This document shows positions 49,433-62,700 of a stretch of DNA of 64,000 bases, piece by piece; position 1 is the first letter of the stretch, and each line of letters starts with the position of its first letter. Source of the stretch: Puffinus mauretanicus. Taxonomy: Eukaryota > Chordata > Aves > Procellariiformes > Procellariidae. Made by a program: the position numbers and the translations under genes. The notes beneath the pieces are model-generated. The model saw only the letters and a list, made by a program, of their open reading frames with translations. It searched no databases and was not told the DNA's origin. The stretch is from positions 620,001-684,000 of the forward strand of contig JAJKFH010002438.1 in NCBI GenBank assembly GCA_023333565.1. Reading direction: 5' to 3'.

Positions 49433-52400
49433 CTTCAATTTGACCTTATTTTTTTATTCCATGTGTTAGGAGAGTTAGAAGATCTCTCATATAGCATGTT
49501 GGAGATGATGGCTGTATAATTACTCTGTATTATTTATTAAGTGTCTCTAAGAATTCCCCAAATGATCTTTATGCTTTCACTTTAAAAAAAAAAAATCTGA
49601 AATTATTTAATCAAAAATCAGTTACATTATTAAATGAAATTGCCTTCTAGTTATCTAGGTTGAGGTTGTTGCCCTTTTATTTGTATGAACCTTTTCTGTC
49701 ATTTCTGTTATGCATTTTGTGTATTATAAAACCCTCTTCCTCACACTCCGAGAGGAAAGCAACGTGCCTGGAAAAAGCAACCTGTTAGAAAACATCCCAA
49801 CATTCAAGATCTCTGCAGTCCATATTAGTAACAGAGAGAGAATAAAGATTTAATCAAAAGTCCCCGTCATCTGATTGTTGTTCCACGTTTTGACGAAACA
49901 CATGTAATATTACCACTGACTACAGCCACAACATGTCGTGGCAATGTGTCCGGAAAACTAAAAAAAAAGTTAAAGTAAAAGAAAAGACACGGTGTGTGTT
50001 TCCACCTAGCTTGGTTTACAAATGTGTGTATACGTCAGGTCGCATATTCAACCTGTTCCCTGCACATGTACCAACACTCGAGATACCAACCCAGACAGAC
50101 ACTCAGCAAAAAGCACAGGAATATAAAGAACAAAGAAGGGGAAAAAAGATTTTTTTAGCTGTATTGCAATGTATGGATCAGTACAGTTCACCACCAGAAA
50201 CCTGTTTAAATTTCAGAAAACAAACACTTGTTTAAACAATTTCCTTCCATTAGAATTCAGTCAGAGGCTTCTTCATTCAGACTCTTCCAAGATGGTTATT
50301 TATTCTTCATCCAAAAATATTTTACTTTCATCAGAGTGAACTGTAGCATGCTTCAGCTAGCAATAACTTGAGTTTGCACAGTAAAATGTTGCAGTGGCAA
50401 TAAACGGTGACTTTAACAAATGCACGTTCCCTTTTCTAGGTGGGATTGCTTGTGATACAGCAAGAATTGTATGCAGACCAAGGGACGTAGCTGTTGTTTG
50501 TATGAATATCATGCACAGCTGAGTTTACATATTTGATACGATCCTGTCTGACTCCAAGGAGATAAATGAAATTAAGTTCTCAGAAGGGAAGTAATTAGAC
50601 CATGACAAAGATCAATGGCAAAGATAAGGCACTATGGGAGAAAACGTCCTTGAATAAACAGGGAGAGGAGGGAGCTCTTAGGGGAGAAATACAGGTTTCC
50701 TTGGCTCTCAATAGATTAGCAAAGCTAAGACTTCTCAAAACGAAAATGAGAACCAAAGGGGCTGCTACAGATTTGACGATCCTGGCTTTGGAGAGAAGGG
50801 ACGGGTTGGTTGGGGAGCGGTGTTGTCAAGAAATCTCCATCAGAGAGAGGTGCTGGGAGGAAGGTCTGCAAGGTTGATCCAGTCTTCAACCTTTCCTCTT
50901 GCTTACCACAGATCGGTGGGGAAATGAGTAGTGAGTTGGTTTAAAGAGATTGTTGCCTATAATCAGTGGCCACAGAAAAAAGGCTGAGAGGTGCCAAAAG
51001 TAGAGGGACCATCTGTGTGAAGGTGCCTGGAAAACAAAGAGTCTGCACATTAGAGTGGTGGGGCAAGAGGGTTTGGCCAACAGCCTGCAACCCAGAGAGG
51101 GGTGGGAGAGGTGAAAGAAGTGCTTGTTGTTGCACTGGTCGTTGACATGAATTTATTTCTTCTAAAATAGAGCAAATACCCAGCCCTGAAATCTGCCTTT
51201 GTAGTGACTGAAACAACAGATTTTTTATTATTTCGCCTGACCTTTAGTTAAACAAATAATAAATGCTACCACGAGGAAATACTGGCTCACCTTCCTTTTA
51301 AATTATCTAATATCATAACTTGTTTGTTTGGAGAATCAGGCTCTAAATATTTTCCTAGTTACATTAGTTTTACGTTTGTTTAATTTTTTTTACTTCAACA
51401 AGGTTGTTTCTGAATTAAAATCTAACTGGATGTAATCAGCTATTAGCATGAGCAGCTTGCAAACAGTGCCAGTAGGATGCTGAAGGTTTTTTATGTGGAT
51501 CAGTCAGAGCATCTGGAAACTCATGCTTCTGAGAAGCAAAGGCATATTTTCTGTGCAAATGCCTGAAAGTAGTTTTTGTACCATCTTATCAGGTTCACGT
51601 GAGCCATGTGATCCCCAAAGAGATGGTTATTGCTTGGTTTTCCATTGAATAAACATGGCATCAGGGTTGGCACTATGCATGGGAGGGGTCCTCTTTATCA
51701 AACAGTGTATTTGATCATACTGAATCCTTAGGAGTTATTTAAGTTTAAAATATGTCTTAGTCTTAAAAAATGAATTGATATTGTGAAATGTGTACAGTCT
51801 CCATTTCAAGGGCAATCACCTGGAAATCGTGGGTCTCTGCATTAGAAGTCCATGAGTACTTGACTAAAAAAAGTCAGGCTATAGGTGAGATTTCTCGAGG
51901 TATCTGGGAGTGGATGGTTATGCTGAGGGACAGGGAGGTATGCAGTTCTGCATCAATTCTGGACCATGATTTGAAGCTCAGTAAAGAAAATGGCCTCTTG
52001 ATTTCAGCTGTTGGCCTCACTCCCTGCTATGGATGGACATTTCATCCACAACACCGCTCAGCCTGTTTATAAAATGATGAAAAGTAAATCCTGTTTGAAA
52101 TGGAGGATTAATGTAGTCAAGGGGCTGCAGTGAGCAGGGAGGGCGTACACGCGTCTGTCCTCATGTTTTATACTGCAAACCATCACCACGACATCTGAAT
52201 AATGCATCAGCTAGGTTAGGAATTGCCAGGTCTCTGGAAAACTTAATGGAGGTGTTAATCACCTTGCTTTTGGGCTTATAAAATACAGTTCATACACATA
52301 CCTGCATGATGTTTGGTAGCTAATTTTAGATTTCTATGACTGAAAGTTCTTTTTAATATTTTTTATGGGCGACCTGGGTAAGCAAGAAAGCAAGGAGACA

Positions 52401-53681
52401 TTTTAGTCTTGGAGCAGGTTGTCAGCGTTTGCCAGAGAGTCATGTTCTAGCTTTTTCTAACCACCTTTAGAAATGCTTTTCATAGCTCACGTCCTCAGCA
52501 GACACATACATGGGCGAACCCTGGGACTAGGAAGCATCTTATGCAGCGGGTGGATGCACCCCGGGAGGCAGCTGACGGTTATTTTCAGAAGGCAAACTCC
52601 TTCCTCGGGATTTCTGCAAGGGAGGGAAGTTTTCAAAAGGAGCTGTGCTCGCAGTCTGCCGAGTCAGCATATCCTCAGGCTGCTCTGCTTAGGCCCTGTC
52701 CCCAGCTGGCAAATCCCTCTCAATGGGTGCTGAGAGAGGTCTCAGTTCATTTCCAAGCCTGCAGTTCCCTCCCTTGGTGAATTTTTCCATTTTCAAGGGC
52801 CATTTCTACTTTAATCAACTGAAAGTTGAGTTCCTTTGGACCGTTAGACATCTGTGTTCTTCCTCCCAAGAGGACTGTTATTCTGGCAAAAAAGAGATGG
52901 AGGTTGTTTATCTGCAGAGCTCTTTGGCCAAATCCCACCTTCAAACTGTAGCATTGTTATTTGGAAGGAAAAGGAAACCCTGAGAGCCAGGGTAGGATGC
53001 AAATTGCCTTAACGTGGTCCAAGGCCTGCGGAAATGATCCGCGGAGAGAGCTGGGAGCCTGAGAGCAGCCCTCCAGAAAGTCAAAATGTTAGATGGAGAT
53101 TTGCCCAGAAGTAGGCAAAGGCAGTGCCTGAGCTCCTGTCCCTCTCTGGAGCTTGGAGACCTACCTCCAGGCAGTACATTAGCTGCCTCTGTTCATCCTG
53201 GAGCCAGACCCTACAGCCCTTTCTGGAGGTGGGTATCCAGCTGAGAGGGGCTTACTGCTTGTGGTTGTGCGCTCCCTTCCTGGTGGGGACGCGTGGCCAG
53301 GTGATGAGACACCTGGCAGCTCGCAAGTCCCATCTCCTGGGTGGCTTTGTCGCCTGCCACCAGGCTAACAAACCTCCTGGATTTAAGTGTTTTCACCCCT
53401 TCCTAATGAAAGTGGCACCAGGAGTGCAAGATTCAAGGGTCAGAAGGAGACCACGCCATAGTGTGATCACCTAGTTGGGACTTGGAACAGGGAGATCTTT
53501 GTTCTGCTCTGCTCCGTGGCTATGTCCTCTGCCTTATAGACATTGGATTAGCAGCAGAAAGATTCCTGGTAGCTAAAAGCTGTTCAAATGTGGTGCAAAA
53601 AGAGTTCACGCCACAGGGGAACATGTGGTATGAGAGACAGATGCAGGCAGATGAGAGAGCACAGGGAATCAGGAAGATCAT
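49433..53681. other. Intronic stretch without recognised gene or repeat
   Basis: No gene or repeat recognised. 51220-51430 is AT-rich. Open frames of up to 116 codons (53124-53474, +) lack recognisable features. Confidence 0.5.
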
Positions 53682-53773
53682 TAGAATCATAGTATGGTTT
53701 GAGTTGGAAGGGACCCTTGAGATAATCTAGTCCAACTCCCTTGCCATGGGCAGAGACACACACGCCTTTAGGA
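53682..53773 (-). mobile_element. CR1 LINE 3'-end fragment, antisense (about 90 bp)
   Basis: TTAGAATCATAGTATGGTTT, then GAGTTGGAAGGGACCCTTGA, TCTAGTCCAACTCCCTTGCC and ATGGGCAGAGACAC, is the reverse complement of the standard avian CR1 3' UTR. The element's terminal repeat is on the left. Diverged more than the sense CR1 at 31.2 kb. Confidence 0.85.
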
Positions 53774-54002
53774 GCCTAGAAGAGTTGTGAGGAGGGCTGT
53801 GGTGATGGTCACCCTGAAGATAAGGAGCAGCTCCAAAATGTGTGGCCATCCAGTGAGTGTAATAGGCAGCATAAAGGTACTTGTTTAAAAACCTAGTTCT
53901 TTTCTTGATGGGCATCACCACCTTGTTAGTGGTGAGAACTGAGTGTTCAGTGAGATAGGTAAGATGGGGATAGGCTAAGAAGCTCCTTAAAGATGGAGAT
54001 AA
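53774..54002. other. Spacer between two antisense CR1 fragments
   Basis: Sequence of unknown origin between the two CR1 3' ends. It may be more decayed body of the left CR1 copy or unique intron; I cannot tell which. Confidence 0.4.
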
Positions 54003-54202
54003 ATCACAGAATCATAGAATCATAGAATAGTTTGGGTTGGAAGGGACCTTTAAAGGTCATCTAGTCCAATCCCCCCGCCATGGGCAGGGACACCTTCCAC
54101 TAGATCAGGTTCCTCAGAGCCCCGTCCAACCTGACCTTGAATGTTCCCAGGGATGGGGCATCTACCACCTCTCTGGGCAACCTGTGCCAGTGTTTCACCA
54201 AT
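54003..54202 (-). mobile_element. CR1 LINE 3'-end fragment, antisense (about 200 bp)
   Basis: It starts with the terminal repeats AGAATCATAGAATCATAGAA and continues GTTTGGGTTGGAAGGGACCT, TCTAGTCCAATCCCCCCGCC, ATGGGCAGGGACACCTTCCA, CTAGATCAGGTTCCTCAGAG, TCCAACCTGACCTTGAATGT and TCTGGGCAACCTGTGCCAGT. This is the canonical CR1 3' region in reverse complement. It has its own terminal repeat, so it is a separate insertion from the fragment 230 bp to its left. Confidence 0.93.
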
Positions 54203-57200
54203 GTGAAGTGAACATACATGTGTTATGTTTCACGGAATAGATAGCATATGAGCCAATGGATAGTGCAGAGAAGTGCACGGTCAAAAACATGGACTAGGAA
54301 ATGTGCTTTGCCACAGTGTGAGTGAATGAAAAAGGCCAGAGAGGAGGAGATTGCAGTAACTGAAACGTGCATGTTTGGGACTCTTCCCTTCCTTATTGCT
54401 CCTTTCTCTTATTCCTGATTGCTCCCCTGAGCAGGGTCTTGCAGACAGCACAAATGGAAGCACAAGCCTTTGGAAACTGTATGTGACCCACTGTCATTAC
54501 ATGGCATGGCTGGCACAAATAGCAGCTGCAGAGATGACTTGTATATGCGGGACAGCCTGCCAAGGAGAAGAAAAGAGCTTTCCACCTTCAGGTGGGCTTC
54601 TGACAAAGAGTAAATGGATGGGGAGGAGGCAGCTGAAACCACAGGAGAAAATAAGATATAAAAACAAAACCAAAAATGCAAGCAGACCAGGAGGCACTGA
54701 GTAACAATTAGACTAATGTGAAATTAATTTTAAGTGTTTTAACCATTCATGCTGAGTGATTAAGTGCTGTGAGATTTGACAACTCTGGTTATCTACTCAG
54801 AAGTGTATTTATGCCTGTCAAAAGCAAAATGACATGTTAGAAACAGAGCCTCACCTTCCCCACCTGTATCTGGTATGGAGTTTGTAAAGCATAATTCAAC
54901 AGTCTGTATTAATCAGAACGATAACAGTGAATTGTGTCTGAATTAAGCATGTGCTTGACTGATGCAATATGAATTGCTCAGCAGATTTTGTACATGGGAT
55001 TATGACTATGTGACTTTACCGGTATTATAGACCTGGTTTCAGGTCGCTGAAATCTGTCTACCCCTTGGAGAGTCTGCTTCTCCCTTGCCTTGTGCGTTAT
55101 GGTGTCGTCAGAACCAGCTCAAGGTACCACACCAGCATGGTGTGGACCAGCTCAAGTGTGATAAGGACACAAGGTTTGGTTATCCTGTCATCTAACTTCA
55201 GATATCTACAAGTGTGCATCCTTGGAGTAAGAACTGTCATTCTTCTGCCCATTCCAACGGACTGGTTCCTCTCGGTTCTATCTTTCAGAAAGATATATAA
55301 GGTGACAGACATTCCTTGGTGTCTGGTATCTCTGGCGGTTTCTGGCTGGTTTCTTGACTACTGTTCGTGCCTCTCGATGCGCCTGTTAGTTGGCGTGAAG
55401 TCACACCAAAGCCCAAATGTGGATTCATGATTCTTTTTTCCTAAATATTTCCAGAGTATTTTTTCATAACGTTTGCTGCTAGCTTGTGCCAGCCTGAAGC
55501 CTGAGCATGTTTCCATGCTAACTCCGCTCCCTTTGAAATGCTCATAACTTCTCAAACAAATTTCATTGGCTTTGCAAGCTTTCATTTTTGGTCCTAGCTC
55601 AAAGGTGGATTTTTTTTAAGTGTGAGAACAGTGTTTCCAGTCACACTTCAGAGCTATATGAGTAGGGAGAAATGTACTTTTTTCCGTATGCTTGGTTTGA
55701 AGGTCATGATTTTATAATGAAAAATGGTTGAAGTTAGGAGGTTAATGGAAACTCAGAGCTGAAGCATTAACTCAGCAGGTAGCTTCCTCTCTCTTACAGT
55801 CCTATTGAGAAGACACAAATGTCCTCCAGACTGGAGGAAATAATTATTTGCATCAAATATGTTGTAATTTTAAAATCCCACCAGAACACAGAGTAACATG
55901 GTAATGCAATAATATACAAGCTGAAGTATAACTAGGTGGATATAGCAATAAAACAGGGCAAAAAGACTAGGACAGGATGCCTGTCAGGATGGAACTCTGA
56001 TGCACTTTCGAGTTAAACTTCAAGGGGCATTGCGCAGGAGAGTGTGAAACGTGAGAGGACACATAATTGATACGGACCTGTGCAATTCTAGGTTTTAAGC
56101 TTAGGTGCATATTAAGAATTGTATAGGAACATCTGTGCCTGTATTTGTATTGCATTTGGAATTGAGATGTTCTGTAAATTTTATTCCAAATCCAGCTCTT
56201 GAGAGATCACCAGATTGCAGATGATAAGACCCGTGAGAACGAGTACATTCATCTAGAAATGAACTTCTAACCTCTTAAGTTTGTGATGCTAATCACACCA
56301 CCGATTACTTTCCCAGCAGTTTTTACTTATTGTGCTCAGCATCTATGAAGCACCAATATACTTGCAGTTGGTGGCAAGACATTGAATTTATTGACGCCAC
56401 ATAAAGCTGAGGTAATGATAAAAAAGAGGTAGACTTGATGACTGTTTCATGATGTGTCGTAAACGAATGCATTGTTCCAATTAAGCAGACAACAGGCAGG
56501 AGTGAATGCTATAAAATCACACCCCTTGCTTTGTAGCTCCTTTTTTCTCGTGGGAGAAGCCAAGCATTGAGTAGCCTCAAGGGCTGAGCTGGAGAACATC
56601 TTCTTCCCAAACACATGCTCCATCCAGCTCAAAATTGATGCACCCCTTGTGAAGCAAGATTTGTTTTATTAGGGGTCTTCTAGCATCATCCTGACAAGCT
56701 CTGTTGGCAGATTGGCTTTAAAAAGCATACAGCTTAAATGTATTAATTCAGTATTATTTGTGGTGAGCAACACAGCTTTTAGCACAGCAGAGGAGAGGGC
56801 GATGTTACCAGAATGCCCTGTGTCCATCAGCACTAAGGCTGCATTTAGTACCATTTATTTTAGACTTCACCTAATAGCTACCTTTCATTCTAAGTACCTT
56901 GAATTAATTAGATTTATTGCTTAGGAAAAAATGAGTCACTGTGTGTGACTTGTATGTGTGACTTGGCTGCATAAAATATTAGAAATCTATAGCACTGTAG
57001 TTTATAAGTCAGTTGGTTAGAAAACATTCTCTTGAATGCCATGAAACAATCCACTTTTTCGTACTGTTTTCTTCTTAGTTGAGTGAACGAAAACAAGGAA
57101 TTGACAAAGATAAATCTGCTATCATTGTCCTTTGAAATACATTTATAAACTCGTGTTTTCAAAGCATTCTCATTCCCATTTCTGCTTCACCATGACATGC

Positions 57201-59710
57201 AAAAAGTCAACGGGCAGTGGTAAAACCTAGAATAATGGATAAATAACCCACATGTCTTTGCAGTATTGCTCTTTAGCCCTACTGTTCCTACAGTTAGACA
57301 TGTATTTATTATACATGAAGGATTTGCTGTCTTTTAACATTAATTACTGCTTATGACATTAATATTCTGCTTGTAACTGTCTGAAGTATTGGCATTGTTA
57401 ACCTCCATGCTCTGGAGCAGGACGGTGCCGCAGTGACATATTTAAAAAACATAAATTCCATCTGCAGTGTATATTAGGGGTTTAAAACTATGGAAAGATT
57501 CCAGGCTTCCAGCTCTTTAGTGCCTATATCACCTTTAGAAATAATTTGGAGATATATTTTTGAGATATTTAGCTATCTGAAGATACCCGGGAGGATGTTT
57601 GAAAGTGCTTTGATGCTTAGTTACTGTAGGAGGTTACTTGCATCATAAGGTACCTAATAATCTTTAGAAGTCTGATCCTTGACTACTAAGTGGGTGTTTT
57701 TAAAAATTTTACTTCCGTGCCATGGGAAAAGAGGGAACTGCAATTTGAAGTACTCTTTACTGGGCAGGTGACTGCAAGTATAGGCCTGGCTTCTAGTTTA
57801 AACTTCTCTGTTACCTCCCCAAAGTGCCTTTGGGGACATTTGTGAATCCAGGTTTCTCTCTCCTAAAAATAGAAGCCTATACATAGGGTCCCTGTACACC
57901 ACAGTAATACAAGTAGCAAGAATAAATGAAGTTTAACACTATTTAATTTTTAATTAGACCTCCTTTATCATATTCTTTGTAAAACTGGGGAGATTAACTT
58001 TCTCAGACCTATTCTCACCTGGTTATAAACCAATTAGCTGTTATACACAAGCCAAATGCATCCTTATTAGCAAGGATTTCTGCTAATTATATTGTTCTGG
58101 TTAAGTGACTTTTCTGCCACGTGGTGTGTCAAGTTCAGGTCTACTTTGGACTCTACAGCGATGCTGCCAAGATTTTAATCCAGCCGAGTGAGACCCCCAG
58201 CGGTCTTGCCTGATTAAAGGTTTAAGATTTGGCCCAGCTGAATTACGCCACGATTAATTCTGCCCATTGCTGGGAGTTTTCTTTCTCTTCCGTCCCTCTG
58301 CCTCTTTCCTGAAGACCACGTGCAAAGCAAGCCCAATAGCAGTGGAAGTAGAAGACGTATTTTTGTCTCCAGTATCTGGGAAGATTGAAAATAAAACAAG
58401 CTTGAATATCACTTCAGCTTTAAAATGGCAGGTTCGGTTACGGAGAACTAAAGCCGTATTTTCCTCTGTCATTACCAGCTGGGCAGAGGAGTGGCTCCGG
58501 GACATTCACTGCTTTCACACAGGTGTCAGGAGAAGTGAATCTGCCTTTGAGTTCGGCTTTCTGTACTCCGTGATTGAGGGCAGTAACTCGTCATGAACAC
58601 AGAGTGGTACAGTCATCCTCTGAGATCAATCCCCCGCTGTGCAGAGCTTTCCCACTTACTCTCTTATGGTATAGGGTGTATATGACTCACCCGAGGGCTA
58701 TTGGCACTTCCCACAGGCAACTGGGGGAGCAGTCTTCTGTGTAGGAGTGTCCTAATACAGTGATGATGAAACGTGGAAACCTGCCTAGCCTCTTACTTAT
58801 CCTTCTGTCTTTCTCAATAAATAAAATAAATTGGCTTCCCAGTAGCTTGATGGGAAGGAGGGGGTTTTCTGGCAGGTTGCAGCTGATGGGTTTGTCATGC
58901 GGCTCGTCCCTGCAGACCGAGCGTTTGAGTCAGACCGCTGCCGAGATGCCAGCTAAAGATTGCCCAGGAGCCCCGAGAGAGCTGTGCTCCAGCATCCTGG
59001 TCTGCGGGGCTTCACCGCTCCCTGGCCACGTGGCCCTGGGGCCAGCCAGGTGGGCAGGGTGCAGGCCAGCACAGCTGATGCACAGTGGCCCTAGTGACAC
59101 AGAGACATCGAGACTTGATCAAGACTCAAAACCACACATGCTAGGAGAAGCAAAGTGATTATTATTGTACAAATTATTATTGTACCCCCTGCACCCATAG
59201 GATCTCCCACCACTTTTGGAGAGCATTTGCTGTTCCTCATTGTAGGAGACAACTGCAACTGGGCAAATCTGACACTGTTGGCCTCTAGCATGGCACCGAG
59301 GAACTGTAATGGGCTTTAATTATCACACGCACACTCAAGCTGATGGGACTCAATCAAGGCTTGTGATTTTCTAGGCTGTCCAGCAACAGTACGTGGTAGC
59401 CCGATCTGCAGAGCTGAGCATGCGAAGGACTCACCAACTTCATCGGGGGGCAAAAAGTTTATGCTCAGGATGTCATTTGTGCTTGGTTGCCCATTTTCTT
59501 TTCCGCTTCTCTTGTGGAGAAAATGCAGTTTTAAGGCATAAACCTCTCTAGAGATGACCGTAGAGCATAGCCCTGCTTCGTGCTATGAGCCAAAGTGTCC
59601 TTTTGGTTACGTTGCTGTTCTCTGAGTACATAAACGATCTCCACCTTCGTACTGTTACTTGTCCTTATCATCACCAGTATGGCTCCACCTCACCCATATG
59701 CACTAGCTTT
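54203..59710. other. Intronic stretch without gene; one part looks conserved non-coding
   Basis: No gene or repeat recognised. 57930-58260 contains many TAATTA/AATTAG cores and an even, non-repetitive texture suggestive of conserved non-coding sequence. Open frames (up to 132 codons at 58760-59158) carry no recognisable domain. Confidence 0.45.
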
Positions 59711-59785
59711 TAGGGTAGCCCAGTAGATAAAGATCCTGTACAAGCCACAACTGGGAATCCAGCTCTGTCACATCTCCTGGGTGAT
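59711..59785 (+). mobile_element. Possible MIR-like remnant (tRNA-related head)
   Basis: TAGGGTAGCCCAGTAGATAA, then AGATCCTGTACAAGCCACAA and CTGGGAATCCAGCTCTGTCA, resembles the MIR 5' part (GTAGCTTAGTGGTTAGAGCA ... CTGGGTTCGAATCCCAGCTC, then TGCCA). Similarity is modest. A functional tRNA is excluded because no cloverleaf forms. Confidence 0.4.
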
Positions 59786-62700
59786 ACTACATTTATTTCC
59801 CATATGGTGGAATGAAATACCTAGTTTTGTTACTTCTTTCAATCCCGTACTCGTTCAAATAGCCAGTTATCCATGGTTTTGTGTAACTTATCTATACAGG
59901 TGCATGGGTGCTATAACATTCACCCTTCGTTGGTATGTATTCAAACCAATGAAGGAGGTAATAGTGGACAACAACATCCCTGTGTCTGTGTCAAATGGGT
60001 ATTTCACAGATGGAAGAGCTTTCTTTTCAGAAGTGTAGTATCTGCTGCCAGGTTTCAGATATAACTGAATGTATGCGTACATACTGCACTCATCTGAGAA
60101 CCAGGAGGCTACAAAAAGAGTATTATACCAGTTATTCAGCTCTTCATTCACTGTAAACTAATAAGAGCTTCTCATTTTGTGAGGCAAGGTACGGGGAGAG
60201 TTGCGCTGCCTGCAGCCAGTTCACCCTTCCAAGAGTGCCAGTCTTCCTCTTTCGGGCAATGTTTTTCAAGGGTTTTGCAAATAGAGCCTCCTTTTTTGTT
60301 CATCTGTCGTTGCATGAAACCCCTTTCGGAGCAACCCCCCTCAGCTCAGGAGCTGCTCACCACCTTTAACTGCACGTAGCTCCTCACGTCTCCCAGGCAA
60401 GGGAGTGGGAATCAGCTATAATTACTGGCTGCGCATGTAAATCCACACTCCTCCACACTGGAAAAACAGGGCTGCTGCCAACAATTAAAAGATGGTTCAC
60501 TGTTTTTGGCTGAGATAAATCCTTGCAGCCATTACTTTTATCTTTTTCACCTTTAATGCTTAATTCGTCATTAATACTTGTTTTGATGTATTTCAAATTA
60601 AACAGTCTGGAGGTTTTTGCTCAAGCTTTGCAAGCCTTTTTGAACGCTGCCAATTGGGATCCACTGCTTGGAAACCGTCGTTCTGATGGCTTGGTCTGCT
60701 TCTCGTGGAAATTAGGGATACTCCTGATATCAGGGATGGCACTGACACGGGCATATTCCTGTTGCCTTAAATGGGCTGCAGGTCCTAGTGTAGGAATCCA
60801 AGCATTTCAGAAGGTTATTTGGTCCTGTCTTCCGGCTGGAGCTGTGAGTTATTGTAATAGAAGACCCAGAACTTGAATTTCTTTTTCTTTAAAGGCTACT
60901 GAGCAGCCTTCACATGAAAATGCTCGAGCCAAGTGGACACAAGGTCAGCACCTAACTCCAGGTGTGCAATCTAGGAATCCCTCATTTTTATTCTCAAAGT
61001 GCCTATATTCATTTGTTACGTGGGATTACAAAGTTCCACCGAAAACCCTTGCATCTGTGCCGGAGATGTTCAGCCTTTGTCTGAGCTCTGTCGTGATCCG
61101 GGTACAAGGCAGAACAGAGCATAACCTCAGCCTGTGTCCCGGGGAAGCAACGAGCCTGTGGGCTCACCCGTTGCATGCTTAATGGACCCACCAGCATGCC
61201 CAGCACAACAGCTGGAGTCAGCTATTGGTTCAGAAACAGTCAGGATGCTGCCTCCAGCATCCCTTTTGCACCGTGCATGATGGCTAGAAAGTACCTCCAG
61301 GAGGAAAACACGTGTGCTCTGGGCCTGAGGGGGTTCATGCATCTCTCTCCCCTTCCCATGGGGGAACCAAGCTCTTTTTTAAGGTGAGCAAACAGTCCCC
61401 CTTTCTTCAAGCTGCACTGCTGTGCGAGTGGTGCAGGAAGGCATGCAACCGTGCCGACTGCCGGCGAGCAAATGCCCTTGCAAGTAAAGGAGCCAGACCA
61501 GTCTCTGCTCACGGGATCTGGAGAAATTAGAAATGAAGAGAAGGATTACCTGCTAGGGAGTATAACACGAGGTAGGGCACGGATCAGAAATTGTGAGGTG
61601 AATGTGGGTAGGTTTTGTCACAGCCAGTTAATGTTACAGCTGCTTAACTACACAGCTCAGGTTTCCAGCTGCGAAATGTCGCCAGCTTGACCTTATCACC
61701 GTGAAATCTCATGAGAATATTTTATGAACATGGTACGTAAGGCTGGCATTTGTGATAGAAAGATTTCTGGTTCTTCGCCCTTGAGTAACAGGAGATCACA
61801 GAGGTGATGGGTAGGATCTGAAAGATAAAATGGAGAGAGGGGAAGTTGTATAAGCATGAGACAAGGTCTCCTGACACCTCCCCATGCTTTTTCCTCTGTG
61901 TGGTGGGTTATACCCCCATGTAAGCTCCAGAGGAGGCAGCTGCATTCATAGCAGAATCACTCAGCATCCTGCTAGGACATCAGCTCAGGACAAATCCCAT
62001 TCTGGCTCATTTCTTTGCATATAGAAAATTACATGCCAAATTGAAGTGTTAAATCCTGAAAGAACTAAACTGGCAAAAAATGTTAATTTTAAAATCATCA
62101 CCATCTTCTGAGGCTAATAGAAGTGGGTCTTTTGGTGGGCATCTGTCTCTCTCCTGAATTTTGGCTGCCCCTGCTTCCTTCGAACACTGCTCGGAGCCAC
62201 TTGCCGCTTGCTGCCAGCACTGGGGCTTTCTATCACAGTGTCCTCTTCAGTCACAGCTGAGGGAAGGTGTATGAAGTGATTCATCCCTCCACATTTGCCT
62301 TTGTGCCCCATCTTCTAGGGCATCCAGGGTCTTTCTCTTCTAGCCAATTTTCCAAAGCAGACAGGACTATACGATGATGTTTCCTACCTGCTCCAATTAA
62401 CCTGACAGAAGCATAGAGATCTTAAAGATATTAGTAAAGACACTAATTTCCTTCATGCGTTGTGAGCAGTCTGTGGTTTGGAGACCACACGTGACCCCAG
62501 AGTTCAACTCCTTGGCCTTCCAGCCACAGAGATTTAGCTAATCTGGCCAGGCAATCAGCATATGGGCACTGAACCATCTGGCTTTGAGCTGGAATTAGCT
62601 CTCCCTTGCCCGGTCATTAGATCAAGCAAGGCGAGCTGGGCAACGTGGGTGGGAGCAAAAGGTATCGCCGTGGTAGGAGATCAGAGGTCAAAAACGCCAT

